Positions 55,616 through 64,000 of a stretch of DNA of 64,000 nucleotides are shown in pieces. Source of the DNA: Leptolyngbyaceae cyanobacterium. GTDB lineage: Bacteria; Cyanobacteriota; Cyanobacteriia; Cyanobacteriales; Aerosakkonemataceae. The stretch lies in contig DATNQN010000079.1 of the NCBI GenBank assembly GCA_036703985.1, forward strand, positions 1 through 64,000, read 5' to 3'. The notes under the pieces are model-generated. The model had not been told where the DNA came from, made no database searches, and was given only the letters and a program-made list of their open reading frames with translations. Numbering within the stretch: position 1 is the first letter of the stretch; each line of letters begins with the position of its first letter. The translations under genes and the position numbers were made by a program.

Positions 55616-57601
55616 ATGACCGGCACTGCCATATCCACAGTAACTCAAAACAAATTTGAAAAATTTAAAGCAGAGAAAGATGGTTTAGCTGTCAAAGCAG
55701 AACTAGCGCATTTTGCCCAAATTGGTTGGGAAGCGATGGATGAAACCGACCGAGATCATCGCTTGAAATGGATGGGAATTTTCCATCGTCCCGTTACTCC
55801 CGGTCACTTCATGATGCGGTTGCGGATACCGGGTGGAATTATCACCTCTTCTCAAATGCAAGTCCTGGCAGAAATCATCCAACGCTACACAAAATCGACA
55901 GGATTTCAATCTGAAGGAAACGCCGATATCACTACTCGGCAGAACATCCAAATGCGCGGAATTCGCATTGAAGATATTCCGGAAATTTTCGATCGCTTGC
56001 ACAAATGCGGTTTAACTAGCATTCAATCCGGTATGGATAACGTTCGCAACATCACTGGTTCTCCAGTGGCTGGAATTGATGCAGATGAACTAATCGATAC
56101 TCGCGGGATTACTTGCAATCTTCAAGACATGATTACCAACAACGGTGAAGGTAATCCAGAGTTTAGTAACTTACCCCGCAAATTCAACATTGCCGTGGCT
56201 GGTTGTCGCGATAATTCCGTTCACGCAGAAATTAACGATATCGCTTACGTACCTGCTTTTAAAAATGGCGCGATCGGTTTTAACGTTTTAGTGGGCGGTT
56301 TCTTTTCTGCCAAACGTTGCGATGCGGCGATTCCCCTTCACGCTTGGGTTAAGCCAGAAGACGTGGTACCCGTCAGTAGAGCGATTTTAGAAGTTTATCG
56401 CGATTTCGGATTGCGATCGAACCGACAAAAAGCCCGCTTGATGTGGCTGATCGATGAATGGGGCATGGAAAAGTTCCGTTCCGAAGTCGAAAAATATCTA
56501 GGGCATCCTCTGGAACGGGAAGCCGAAAAAGACGAAATTGAATGGGAAAAACGCGATCATGTAGGCGTTTATCGTCAAAAACAACATGGTTTTAACTACG
56601 TGGGCTTGCACGTTCCCGTCGGGCGGCTGTACGCTTCCGATCTGTTTGAATTGGCAAGGCTGGCAGAAGTTTACGGCAACGGAGAAATTCGGTTAACCGT
56701 CGAACAAAATTTAATTATTCCCTACATTCCAGATACTCGTCTGAAAGCTTTCTTAGCAGAACCCCTGCTACAAAAACTTACCATTAACCCCCCATCTCTA
56801 GAAAGAACATTAGTTTCTTGCACTGGTGCAGAATTTTGCAACTTCGCTTTAGTGGAAACTAAAAATCGAGCACTATCCTTAGTTAAGGAATTAGACAGGG
56901 AATTATCTTTTACCAAACCAGTGAGAATTCACTGGACTGGTTGCCCTAATTCTTGCGGTCAACCACAAGTAGCAGATATTGGATTGATGGGAACTAAGGT
57001 ACGCAAAGATGGTAAAACCGTCGAAGGCGTTGACCTTTATATGGGTGGAAAAGTAGGTAAGGATGCCCACTTGGGTAGTTGCGTGCATAAAGGAATTCCT
57101 TGCGATGATTTGAAACATTTTTTACGAGAAATTTTGATTGAAAAGTTCGGTGCTGCACCTAAAGAAGAAACGCCAAGCAGAATCGATAATTCCACCGAAA
57201 TAAAGGTAGAAGAACAAGAGTTTATGGCATCTTTCGGCATCGAATCCGGTTCTCAAAATGGTAAATCTCGATTTGTTTCTCAGCAAGTAGCAACGCCCCC
57301 GATTTCAGCCCCTACAACAACACCTGAATCTTCGCAACCAGCAGTAATCTCATTCGCTAAATCTGGTAAAGAAATCAATTGCGATTCAGAACAATTCATT
57401 CTTGACGTAGCCGAACTAGAAGGAGTTGATATCCCTAGCAGTTGTCGTTCTGGCAGTTGTGGAACTTGCAAACAAAAACTGCTAACAGGTGAAGTCAAGT
57501 ATGAAGGGGAACCCGATGCTCTTGATGATAGCGAAAAAGCACAAGGTTTTATTTTGACCTGCATCTCTCATCCCGTTGGCAAAGTAGTGATTGATGCTTA
57601 A
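55616..57601 (+). CDS. nirA: Ferredoxin-nitrite reductase with fused [2Fe-2S] ferredoxin domain
   Basis: Nitrite-to-ammonium reductase of 661 residues. Residues 1-515 parallel the first NirA, with [4Fe-4S]-sirohaem cysteines Cys402, Cys408 (CTGAEFC), Cys443 and Cys447 (CPNSC). A variable linker (about 520-575) leads to a C-terminal plant-type ferredoxin domain: Cys610, Cys615, Cys618 (CRSGSCGTC) and Cys649. A fusion of this type is known from Plectonema boryanum. It presumably delivers electrons internally or docks a reductase. GAGGAG precedes the ATG. It has its own NtcA promoter and leads nrtP and narB. Confidence 0.95.
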   Translation: MTGTAISTVTQNKFEKFKAEKDGLAVKAELAHFAQIGWEAMDETDRDHRLKWMGIFHRPVTPGHFMMRLRIPGGIITSSQMQVLAEIIQRYTKSTGFQSEGNADITTRQNIQMRGIRIEDIPEIFDRLHKCGLTSIQSGMDNVRNITGSPVAGIDADELIDTRGITCNLQDMITNNGEGNPEFSNLPRKFNIAVAGCRDNSVHAEINDIAYVPAFKNGAIGFNVLVGGFFSAKRCDAAIPLHAWVKPEDVVPVSRAILEVYRDFGLRSNRQKARLMWLIDEWGMEKFRSEVEKYLGHPLEREAEKDEIEWEKRDHVGVYRQKQHGFNYVGLHVPVGRLYASDLFELARLAEVYGNGEIRLTVEQNLIIPYIPDTRLKAFLAEPLLQKLTINPPSLERTLVSCTGAEFCNFALVETKNRALSLVKELDRELSFTKPVRIHWTGCPNSCGQPQVADIGLMGTKVRKDGKTVEGVDLYMGGKVGKDAHLGSCVHKGIPCDDLKHFLREILIEKFGAAPKEETPSRIDNSTEIKVEEQEFMASFGIESGSQNGKSRFVSQQVATPPISAPTTTPESSQPAVISFAKSGKEINCDSEQFILDVAELEGVDIPSSCRSGSCGTCKQKLLTGEVKYEGEPDALDDSEKAQGFILTCISHPVGKVVIDA

Positions 57602-57654
57602 TTAATAAGCTGCTACCCATTTAATTTTTTGTTTGTTGTGATGGTGATGGTGCG

Positions 57655-57681
57655 TTACGCTTCGCTAACGCACCCTACAAA
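57655..57681. repeat. Palindrome GTGCGTTACGC/GCTAACGCAC
   Basis: GTGCGTTA and TAACGCAC form an 8-bp stem around CGCTTCGC in the nirA-nrtP spacer. A common dispersed cyanobacterial palindrome; it could also act as a weak terminator after nirA. Confidence 0.5.
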
Positions 57682-57854
57682 TAGAGTAAGCCCCGGACAA
57701 ATTAGATGCGTGGCAATCGGATTGGATTTAATGTTTTTGGATTTTCGATTTAGTTAAAACTATAAAGATTGGATATATCTGTAGTCATAAGTCTAAAATC
57801 CGAATTCTAAAATCATTTGATTTTTTCTAGTTATTAAATTTTAGGAAGGCATTG

Positions 57855-59390
57855 ATGTTAAACGAACTGTGGTCTTTCCACGGACGCTACCGAATCTTGC
57901 ACCTGACTTGGTTTGCTTTCTTTCTTTCTTTCGTGGTGTGGTTTAATTTTGCACCCTTTGCAACAGCAGTGCAAGAGTCATTAAATCTTACTTCCGGTCA
58001 GATGAAAACGATCGCCATTTGTAATGTGGCACTAACTGTACCAGCCCGCATTATTATCGGCATGGTTTTGGATAAATACGGGCCGAGAATTACCTACTCT
58101 TTGCTGTTAATGTATGCAGCCATTCCCTGTTTGCTGTTTGCCTTTGCACAAGACTTTAACAGTTTGGTCATCAGTCGGTTGTTACTGAGTATTGTGGGTG
58201 CGGGTTTCGTGATCGGTATCCGCATGGTAGCGGAATGGTTCCCCCCGAAAGAAATTGGTTTAGCTGAAGGAATTTATGGGGGTTGGGGTAATTTTGGTTC
58301 GGCGGCAGCAGCATTTACCTTACCGACAATTGCGACAATTACTTCTGTAATGGCGGCGGGTCAAATTAACTGGCGATTTGCGATCGCTCTAACTGGGATC
58401 GTTGCTGCTATCTACGGTGCTACTTATTACTTCAACGTTCAAGATACCCCTACTGGCAAAGTTTATCAGCGCCCGAAACGTCACGGCGGCATAGAAGTTA
58501 CCAGCCGAAGAGATTTCTGGTTCATGATGGTGATGAATATTCCTCTGAGTGGTATTCTCGCCGTCCTAGCTTGGCGCTTAAACAAAGTAGGCTTTTTCAA
58601 CCAATCCCAACTCTATATCGCTTGGTTCCTGCTTTTTTGTCTGTACGCCTTTCAATCATATAAGTGCTGGACTGTCAATAAAGAATTAGTGATGGGTAAA
58701 AAACGTTACCCGGCAGAAGACCGTTACGAGTTTTCCCAGGTAGCGATGTTGGAACTCACCTACTTTGTTAACTTCGGTTCCGAACTAGCTGTAGTTTCCA
58801 TGCTGCCAGCCTTCTTTGAAAATACCTTTAGTTTAAGTAAGGTAATGGCTGGTGCGATCGCAGCTTCCTATGCTTTCATGAACCTAGCAGCACGTCCGGG
58901 CGGTGGCTTAATCTCCGACAAACTTGGTAGCCGCAAACTAACAATGACCGTACTGACAGGCTGTATGGGTATCGGTTATCTGATGTTTGGCAGCATCAAC
59001 AGCAGCTGGTGGCTACCGTTGGCAATCCTGATGACGATGGCTGGTTCGTTCTTCGTGCAAGCTGGGGAAGGTTCTACATTTGCGATCGTACCCCTGATCA
59101 AACGGCGAGTTACTGGGCAAATTGCGGGTAACGTTGGTGCTTACGGTAACGTGGGAGCAGTTGCCTATCTCACTCTCTACAGCTTGTTACCGGAAGGACA
59201 AGTGGGCAACACTATTTTCTTCCAAACTCTGGGTGTTGGCTCTTTGATCGTCACCTTCCTTTGCTGGTTTTTCCTCAAAGAACCAAAAGGTTCATTCTCC
59301 GCACATCATGAAGGGGAAGAAACAGAAATGGGAATGCAACAGCCAACTCTTCCTGCTATGTTGGCTTACGAACAAGAGCAAGGGGAATAG
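57855..59390 (+). CDS. nrtP: MFS nitrate/nitrite permease NrtP
   Basis: Major facilitator of the nitrate/nitrite porter group, 511 residues, about 12 transmembrane helices. The first is WFAFFLSFVVWFNFAPF, and the family signatures AGFVIGIRMVAEWFPPKEIG and, in the second half, FMNLAARPGGGLISDKLG are present. It would import nitrate and nitrite at high affinity. A TTG three bases upstream could also start the frame; ATG 57855 sits at a better distance from AGGAAGG. It follows the second nirA by 253 bp. This cluster therefore has both the NrtP and NrtABCD uptake routes. Confidence 0.93.
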   Translation: MLNELWSFHGRYRILHLTWFAFFLSFVVWFNFAPFATAVQESLNLTSGQMKTIAICNVALTVPARIIIGMVLDKYGPRITYSLLLMYAAIPCLLFAFAQDFNSLVISRLLLSIVGAGFVIGIRMVAEWFPPKEIGLAEGIYGGWGNFGSAAAAFTLPTIATITSVMAAGQINWRFAIALTGIVAAIYGATYYFNVQDTPTGKVYQRPKRHGGIEVTSRRDFWFMMVMNIPLSGILAVLAWRLNKVGFFNQSQLYIAWFLLFCLYAFQSYKCWTVNKELVMGKKRYPAEDRYEFSQVAMLELTYFVNFGSELAVVSMLPAFFENTFSLSKVMAGAIAASYAFMNLAARPGGGLISDKLGSRKLTMTVLTGCMGIGYLMFGSINSSWWLPLAILMTMAGSFFVQAGEGSTFAIVPLIKRRVTGQIAGNVGAYGNVGAVAYLTLYSLLPEGQVGNTIFFQTLGVGSLIVTFLCWFFLKEPKGSFSAHHEGEETEMGMQQPTLPAMLAYEQEQGE

Positions 59391-59505
59391 AAGATGGGGG
59401 GATGAAAGAGGGAAGATGGGGCAGGGGGAAAGGGAAAGGGAAAATTTGTAACTCTAACTTCTGACTTCTGACTCCTGAATTCTGACTTTATCCTTCATCC
59501 TTCCC
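59391..59505. repeat. Low-complexity repeats between nrtP and narB
   Basis: Purine-rich GGGGGATGAAAGAGGGAAG-type sequence followed by TTCTGACTTCTGACTCCTGA-type repeats. These belong to the dispersed families described elsewhere. Confidence 0.5.
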
Positions 59506-59539
59506 TAATAAATATTAGCCATATAGTTTAGATAAATTT

Positions 59540-61783
59540 ATGACTGACTCAACAAAAACACTTTGTCCTTATTGTGGTGTTGGCTGTGGCTTAGAAGTAT
59601 CGCCGCCAGCCCAACCTGGCAAACCTGTAAATCGAGACAGTCAAGGATTTCCTACTTGGAAAGTACAGGGCGATCGCGCACATCCTTCCAGTCAGGGTAT
59701 GGTATGCGTTAAAGGTGCAACCATTGCCGAATCTTTAAATAAAGATAGATTGCTTTATCCCATGATGCGGGAATCATTGGATAAACCTTTCGAGAAAGTT
59801 TCTTGGGATGATGCTTTGGAAGCGATTGTCAATCGCATCCAAACCGTGCGGTTTACCCAAGGGGTAGAAGCCATTTGTATGTACGGCTCCGGTCAATTTC
59901 AAACCGAAGATTATTACATAGCCCAAAAACTATTAAAAGGATGTCTCGGCACTAATAATTTCGATGCTAATTCCCGCTTATGTATGTCTTCTGCCGTCGC
60001 GGGTTACATCCAAAGTTTTGGTGCTGATGGCCCACCTTGCTGTTACGACGATTTAGATTTAACTGATTGTGCTTTTTTAATCGGTACTAATACGGCTGAA
60101 TGCCACCCGATTATTTTTAATCGACTGCGAAAACATCACAAAAAAAATAACGGCAAAGTCAAAATGGTAGTAGTCGATCCGCGTCGCACTACTACGGCTG
60201 AAGCTGCCGATTTACACTTAGCAATTAATCCCGGTACCGATATTGATTTATTAAATGGTATTGCCCATCTGCTAATGCAATGGGGTTATATTGATAGCAT
60301 TTTTATTGATGAATGCACCAGCGGTTTTCCAGCTTATGCGGAAGTGATTCGCGAATATACACCAGATGTAGTTGCTCGCAAGTGCGGGATCGGAGTCGAG
60401 CAATTGGAAACCGCCGCCCGATACTGGGGCGAATCGCAACGGGTGTTGTCATTGTGGTCGATGGGAGTTAATCAATCTTCGGAAGGAACGGCGAAAGTCC
60501 GCACGATTATTAACTTGCACCTGATGACCGCCCAGATCGGTAAGCCGGGGGCTGGGCCATTTTCTCTGACCGGCCAACCGAACGCTATGGGGGGAAGGGA
60601 AGCTGGCGGTCTTTCCCACTTATTACCGGGCTATCGCGTGGTGAAAAATCCACAACATCGGGCAGAATTAGAGCAATTTTGGGGATTACCAGCCGGAAGA
60701 ATCGTACCGGACAGGGGTTTGACGGCATGGGAAATGATTACTGGTTTAGAAACTGGGGAAGTCGGTTTTTTGTGGATTGCGGCGACTAATCCGGCTGTTA
60801 GTATGCCGGATGTCGATCGCACGAAAAAAGCTTTGTTGCGATCGCCTTTTACAGTTTATCAAGATGCCTACTATCCCACGGAAACTGCCAATTACGCTCA
60901 CGTTTTGCTACCTGCTGCCCAATGGAGCGAAAAAACTGGGGTGATGGTGAATTCCGAACGCAGGATCACCCTTTGTCCGGCATTTCGCGATCGACCCGGA
61001 CAAGCCAAAGCCGACTGGGAAATCTTCGCAGAAGTCGGACGCCGCTTGGGTTTTGTCGAGCAATTTCCCTTTACTAACTCAGCCGAAGTTTATGCCGAAT
61101 TCGCCCAAATCACCAAAGGGCGTCCTTGCGATCAAAGTGGTGTCAGTCACGCAAGGCTAGATAAAGATGGCCCACAGCAATGGCCTTGCCCCTTAGATGC
61201 AGGGGAGCAGGGGAGCAGGGGAGCAGGGGAGAACTCGGCTTTATCGAAAAGGCTTTACACCGAGCTAAAATTTCATACTCCAGATGGACGCGCCCGTTTC
61301 GGTGCTTATCATTCCAAGGGATTAGCAGAACCGCCCGATCCCGATTATCCCTTTGTTTTGACGATCGGCAGGCTCTACGGTCACTGGCACACCCAAACGC
61401 GCACCGGGAGAATCGATAAAATTCGCCAAATGCACCCCAATCCTTTTATCGAAATTCATCCCCGCGATGCTGGCAAACTCGGTATCAAAGAAGATGATTG
61501 GGTAGAAGTCCGCAGTCGTCGCGGTAAAGCCAGATTTCCCGCCAAAGTAACATCGGCGATTTGCCCCGGTACGGTATTTGTCCCCATGCACTGGGGCGAA
61601 CTCTGGGCAGACTCGGCAGAAGCTAACGCGATGACACATCCAGAGTCTTGTCCGGATTCCCTGCAACCGGAGTTAAAAGCTTGTGCTGTCCAATTAGTGC
61701 CGATCGCAGCCAATGTAAATGCCACCGAGTCTTTGCTACAGACCCCAAAATCTAGTATCCTCTCAGCATCGCCTTCTGTTTAA
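59540..61783 (+). CDS. narB: Ferredoxin-nitrate reductase NarB
   Basis: Molybdenum bis-MGD enzyme of 747 residues reducing nitrate to nitrite with ferredoxin electrons. The N-terminal [4Fe-4S] cluster is bound by Cys9, Cys12, Cys16 and Cys56 ([14 protein letters not shown]). Cofactor contacts are visible in [29 protein letters not shown] and [13 protein letters not shown]; the C-terminal domain ends in the usual barrel ([14 protein letters not shown]). Residues 553-564 come from an octamer tandem repeat (61201-61232) that keeps the frame, just before the conserved [12 protein letters not shown]. It lies after nrtP and before the PsiE-like gene and narM. Confidence 0.95.
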   Translation: MTDSTKTLCPYCGVGCGLEVSPPAQPGKPVNRDSQGFPTWKVQGDRAHPSSQGMVCVKGATIAESLNKDRLLYPMMRESLDKPFEKVSWDDALEAIVNRIQTVRFTQGVEAICMYGSGQFQTEDYYIAQKLLKGCLGTNNFDANSRLCMSSAVAGYIQSFGADGPPCCYDDLDLTDCAFLIGTNTAECHPIIFNRLRKHHKKNNGKVKMVVVDPRRTTTAEAADLHLAINPGTDIDLLNGIAHLLMQWGYIDSIFIDECTSGFPAYAEVIREYTPDVVARKCGIGVEQLETAARYWGESQRVLSLWSMGVNQSSEGTAKVRTIINLHLMTAQIGKPGAGPFSLTGQPNAMGGREAGGLSHLLPGYRVVKNPQHRAELEQFWGLPAGRIVPDRGLTAWEMITGLETGEVGFLWIAATNPAVSMPDVDRTKKALLRSPFTVYQDAYYPTETANYAHVLLPAAQWSEKTGVMVNSERRITLCPAFRDRPGQAKADWEIFAEVGRRLGFVEQFPFTNSAEVYAEFAQITKGRPCDQSGVSHARLDKDGPQQWPCPLDAGEQGSRGAGENSALSKRLYTELKFHTPDGRARFGAYHSKGLAEPPDPDYPFVLTIGRLYGHWHTQTRTGRIDKIRQMHPNPFIEIHPRDAGKLGIKEDDWVEVRSRRGKARFPAKVTSAICPGTVFVPMHWGELWADSAEANAMTHPESCPDSLQPELKACAVQLVPIAANVNATESLLQTPKSSILSASPSV
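61201..61232 (+). repeat. Octamer tandem repeat inside narB
   Basis: Three exact units of AGGGGAGC followed by AGGGGAGA. They encode a [10 protein letters not shown] stretch in a variable loop. The same units occur at 8598-8621 and 19107-19130. Confidence 0.75.
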
Positions 61784-61794
61784 AGTTAAAACAA

Positions 61795-62265
61795 ATGGGG
61801 TTTTTCAGGGACATAGGTAGCAAGATCGGTCGTGCTGGAGAAGATCGGGAATTTCTAGGCTTCATCAAAATGATTGAAAGCCTAGTCTCTAAATTCCTAT
61901 CTCTAGCAATGGTTTTCGTTATTTTGGTAGCAGTAGGAGACCTGATTATCTTTCTGTTCAGAGATGTAGCTACTGAACCAATCGGGTTTTTTAACACTAC
62001 TTTAATTCAGCTTTTTGGCTTGTTTCTAAATATTTTAATTGCTTTAGAATTACTAGATAACATTACAGCTTACCTGCGAAAGCACGTCGTTCAAGTTGAG
62101 TTAGTAATCGTTACTTCTTTAATTGCCGTTGCCAGAAAAATCATTATCTTGGATTTAGATAAAGTAGATGGTACTGAATTAATTGGTTTATCCCTAGCCA
62201 TTTTTGCCCTTTCTATCAGCTACTTATTAGTGCGATTTATCAATACGAAACTTCACGATGAATAA
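61795..62265 (+). CDS. PsiE-like membrane protein
   Basis: Membrane protein of 156 residues with about four transmembrane helices (FLSLAMVFVILVAVGDLIIF first) and motifs of the phosphate-starvation-inducible E family (LIALELLDNITAYL, VTSLIAVARKIIILDLD). The function of PsiE proteins is not established. It begins 11 bp after the narB stop, so it is likely co-transcribed with narB. Confidence 0.8.
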   Translation: MGFFRDIGSKIGRAGEDREFLGFIKMIESLVSKFLSLAMVFVILVAVGDLIIFLFRDVATEPIGFFNTTLIQLFGLFLNILIALELLDNITAYLRKHVVQVELVIVTSLIAVARKIIILDLDKVDGTELIGLSLAIFALSISYLLVRFINTKLHDE

Positions 62266-62388
62266 TCAATTTTTTACGCGATCCGTCTCAGACGAGACCC
62301 TTACAATAAGTTAATCCAGCATTCGGGACTGAGAATAATTCATCAATTCTCACTCCTGACGGCTAACCGAGAATACACTATTCGAGTT

Positions 62389-62841
62389 ATGAGTAATTTT
62401 TTTGAATTTGAAGCAGATTTTGTTGAGTCCTTACGCTGCATTCCCATGCAGGTGCGTTACAAATTGGATACCTGCGGTATCAAATTAAAGTTATCCGATT
62501 GGAATCATTTTACTCAAGCAGAAAGGGAAGGCTTGGTAGAAATGCCCTGTACTACCCCGGCAGAAATTCAAACTTATCATCAATTTCTACATGATTTAGT
62601 TGTGGAAAAAACAGGTACGCCTGCTAGTGAATTGCCCGTGGAATCTCACCCCGCTTGGATGGATAGCACTACCGTACCTGTTAATGTCGAACAAAAAGCG
62701 CGAGAGTTTGGTGTAATTTTAACGCCGGAAAAATGGGCAAATCTCGCACCTTTACAGCGCTTTGCTTTGATTAAACTCAGTCGTTCCAGTCATGAAAATA
62801 GCAACTTTTTGCCAGCGATGAAAGAATTTAACTTGATTTAA
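62389..62841 (+). CDS. narM: Nitrate reductase associated protein NarM
   Basis: Protein of 150 residues of the nitrate-reductase-associated family (TIGR02664 type). It opens FFEFEADFVESLRCIPMQVR and contains KLKLSDWNHFTQAEREGLVE and GVILTPEKWANLAPLQRFAL. In Synechococcus PCC 7942, NarM is needed for an active NarB, probably in assembly or cofactor insertion. Location two genes after narB fits. Its cysteines are few, so it is unlikely to carry an iron-sulfur cluster itself. Confidence 0.9.
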   Translation: MSNFFEFEADFVESLRCIPMQVRYKLDTCGIKLKLSDWNHFTQAEREGLVEMPCTTPAEIQTYHQFLHDLVVEKTGTPASELPVESHPAWMDSTTVPVNVEQKAREFGVILTPEKWANLAPLQRFALIKLSRSSHENSNFLPAMKEFNLI

Positions 62842-62845
62842 AAGT

Positions 62846-62909
62846 TCGTAGTGAGGACTAAAGTCTTCAAATATCGGGTAGAGGAAAGTACTGAAGTCCT
62901 TACTACAAA
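62846..62909. repeat. Palindromic repeat (AGGACT family, copy 2)
   Basis: GTAGTGAGGACTAAAGTCTT is mirrored by TACTGAAGTCCTTACTAC. Same family as 31448-31506. It may end the narB-narM transcript. Confidence 0.5.
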
Positions 62910-62997
62910 AAAATTTTAGGAGATCAGCCGTAAGCTAGAAGTGGAAAATATTCCAAATCGAGTATGAAGGATGAAGTATCAAATTTATCCTTACTAG

Positions 62998-63909
62998 ATG
63001 ATCGATAAAAAAGCTACTCAGGGATCGTGCAAGCTGGATGGAGGGCGATCGCTAATTAGATCCCTAAAAGAGTACTTACGGGGTATGGTTGGGGGACTGA
63101 TGTTTAGTTTGCCACTCCTTTATACGATGGAGGTGTGGTGGGCGGGTTTTACATTACATCCTTTCCGAATTTTCATTTACGTTCTAGTTACTTTTACTCT
63201 CTTGCTTGGTTACAATCGTTACGCGGGGTTGCGGCAGGATGCCAGTTCCCTAGAAGTAGTAATCGACTCGGTAGAAGAGTTAGGGTTAGGGTTATTAGTT
63301 GCTGCGGCTTTTCTGTGGTTGCTGGGGCGCATCACTTTTGATATGACAACTGAGGAGATTGCAGGCAAAATCATCGTAGAAGCGATGACGGTAGCCATTG
63401 GCGTCTCTGTAGGTACAGCGCAACTCGGCAGTAATTCTAACGAGGAAGAGGAATGCGATACTGGTATCGATCGAGATATCGGACAATCGCGTTCTCTTAC
63501 TCCTGGGGAAAGTCATACAAATTTCTGGGGGCAAATGACGATCGCTTGTTGCGGTGCGGTGCTATTTGCTGCCAACATCGCACCCACCGAGGAAATAATT
63601 ACGATCGCGGTGGAAATTACTTCTGAAAGGCTGCTGGGACTATCGTTACTTTCAATTCTTCTCGGTGCGCTGATCCTTTTTTATAGCGATTTTATCGATG
63701 CCAAGCGGTTTACTCGCCACGAAGGGATATATACGATCGTCTCCGGTACAGTGATGACTTATGCGATCGCGCTCGTCGCTTCTGCCACCATTCTTTGGAT
63801 CTTCGGACGCTTTGACGGGCTTGCACTGATTACCTGTTTGGCACAAACAGTAGTACTGGGAATGCCTGCTACATTAGGCGCATCTGCGGGAAGGCTATTA
63901 CTACAATGA
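62998..63909 (+). CDS. TIGR02587 family integral membrane protein
   Basis: Membrane protein of 303 residues with about seven to eight helices and a hydrophilic loop near 145-175. It fits the TIGR02587 family (LKEYLRGMVGGLMFSLPLLY, TMEVWWAG, GMPATLGASAGRLLLQ). The start of the next gene overlaps its stop by 4 bp (ATGA), which suits the usual pairing of TIGR02587 and TIGR02588 genes. Function unknown. Confidence 0.82.
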   Translation: MIDKKATQGSCKLDGGRSLIRSLKEYLRGMVGGLMFSLPLLYTMEVWWAGFTLHPFRIFIYVLVTFTLLLGYNRYAGLRQDASSLEVVIDSVEELGLGLLVAAAFLWLLGRITFDMTTEEIAGKIIVEAMTVAIGVSVGTAQLGSNSNEEEECDTGIDRDIGQSRSLTPGESHTNFWGQMTIACCGAVLFAANIAPTEEIITIAVEITSERLLGLSLLSILLGALILFYSDFIDAKRFTRHEGIYTIVSGTVMTYAIALVASATILWIFGRFDGLALITCLAQTVVLGMPATLGASAGRLLLQ

Positions 63910-64000
63910 CTAAGCTCCAAAAAAATTGGCTGGAATGGTTGATTTTTGCGATCGGTTTTATACTTCTAGTTTCCACCTTTGGATACCTAGTTTACGATGC
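63906..64000 (+). CDS. TIGR02588 family protein (partial, cut by window end)
   Basis: Starts MTKLQKNWLEWLIFAIGFIL, a short polar stretch then a transmembrane helix, and runs off the window after about 31 codons. The ATGA overlap with the preceding gene and the N-terminal pattern fit the TIGR02588 partner of TIGR02587. Only the N-terminus can be judged. Confidence 0.65.
   Translation, partial: MTKLQKNWLEWLIFAIGFILLVSTFGYLVYD

Noticed and set aside
57602-57854. NtcA promoter for nrtP
   Set aside because: No GTAN8TAC was found in the spacer; nrtP is more likely read from the second nirA promoter or from an unrecognised one.

Overview
The window is chromosomal DNA from a cyanobacterium, most likely a filamentous non-marine one. 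Evidence: very frequent GCGATCGC-type (HIP1) sites, cyanobacterial gene families (NtcB, CnaT, NarM, ferredoxin-type NirA and NarB, many GAF/CBS/pentapeptide/TPR proteins), tRNA-Glu of the chloroplast/cyanobacterial type, and abundant short tandem heptamer/octamer repeats and small palindromes between and inside genes. Species cannot be fixed from the sequence.

Layout. 1-4.3 kb: a chemoreceptor without a HAMP domain and polynucleotide phosphorylase. 4.8-8.9 kb: a SNF2 helicase translationally coupled to a SWIM zinc-finger protein. 9-15.5 kb: an accessory stretch with two divergent DUF4351/Rpn-like paralogues, a TumA/TumE-like toxin-antitoxin pair, a long pentapeptide-repeat protein, a PRC-barrel protein and a DUF2459 protein. 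15.6-20 kb: a CBS-domain histidine kinase surrounded by three FHA proteins. 20-26.5 kb: 6-phosphogluconolactonase, an unknown membrane protein, a GAF histidine kinase lacking its phospho-acceptor His, an ABC1-family kinase and tRNA-Glu. 26.8-31.4 kb: two TPR proteins and an aspartase.

31.6-38.5 kb is the most unusual signalling block: an HTH-TIR-AAA_35 protein followed 75 bp later by an AAA_35-GAFx4 protein, with an HD phosphohydrolase reading away from them. I propose it as a candidate nucleotide-signalling or defence module. 39-42.4 kb holds a DUF362 protein, inorganic pyrophosphatase and panD.

42.4-62.8 kb is an unusually complete nitrate-assimilation island: mobA, cnaT, ntcB and a HEAT-repeat gene (position of nirB) on the minus strand, then nirA, nrtA, nrtB, nrtC, nrtD, a second nirA with a C-terminal [2Fe-2S] ferredoxin domain, nrtP, narB, a PsiE-like gene and narM on the plus strand. 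Both nirA genes are preceded by a textbook NtcA-activated promoter with the same geometry (GTAN8TAC, 22 nt, TAGCGT). The set covers uptake by an ABC transporter and an MFS permease, both reduction steps, cofactor synthesis and regulation. The window ends in a TIGR02587 membrane protein and the start of its usual TIGR02588 partner.
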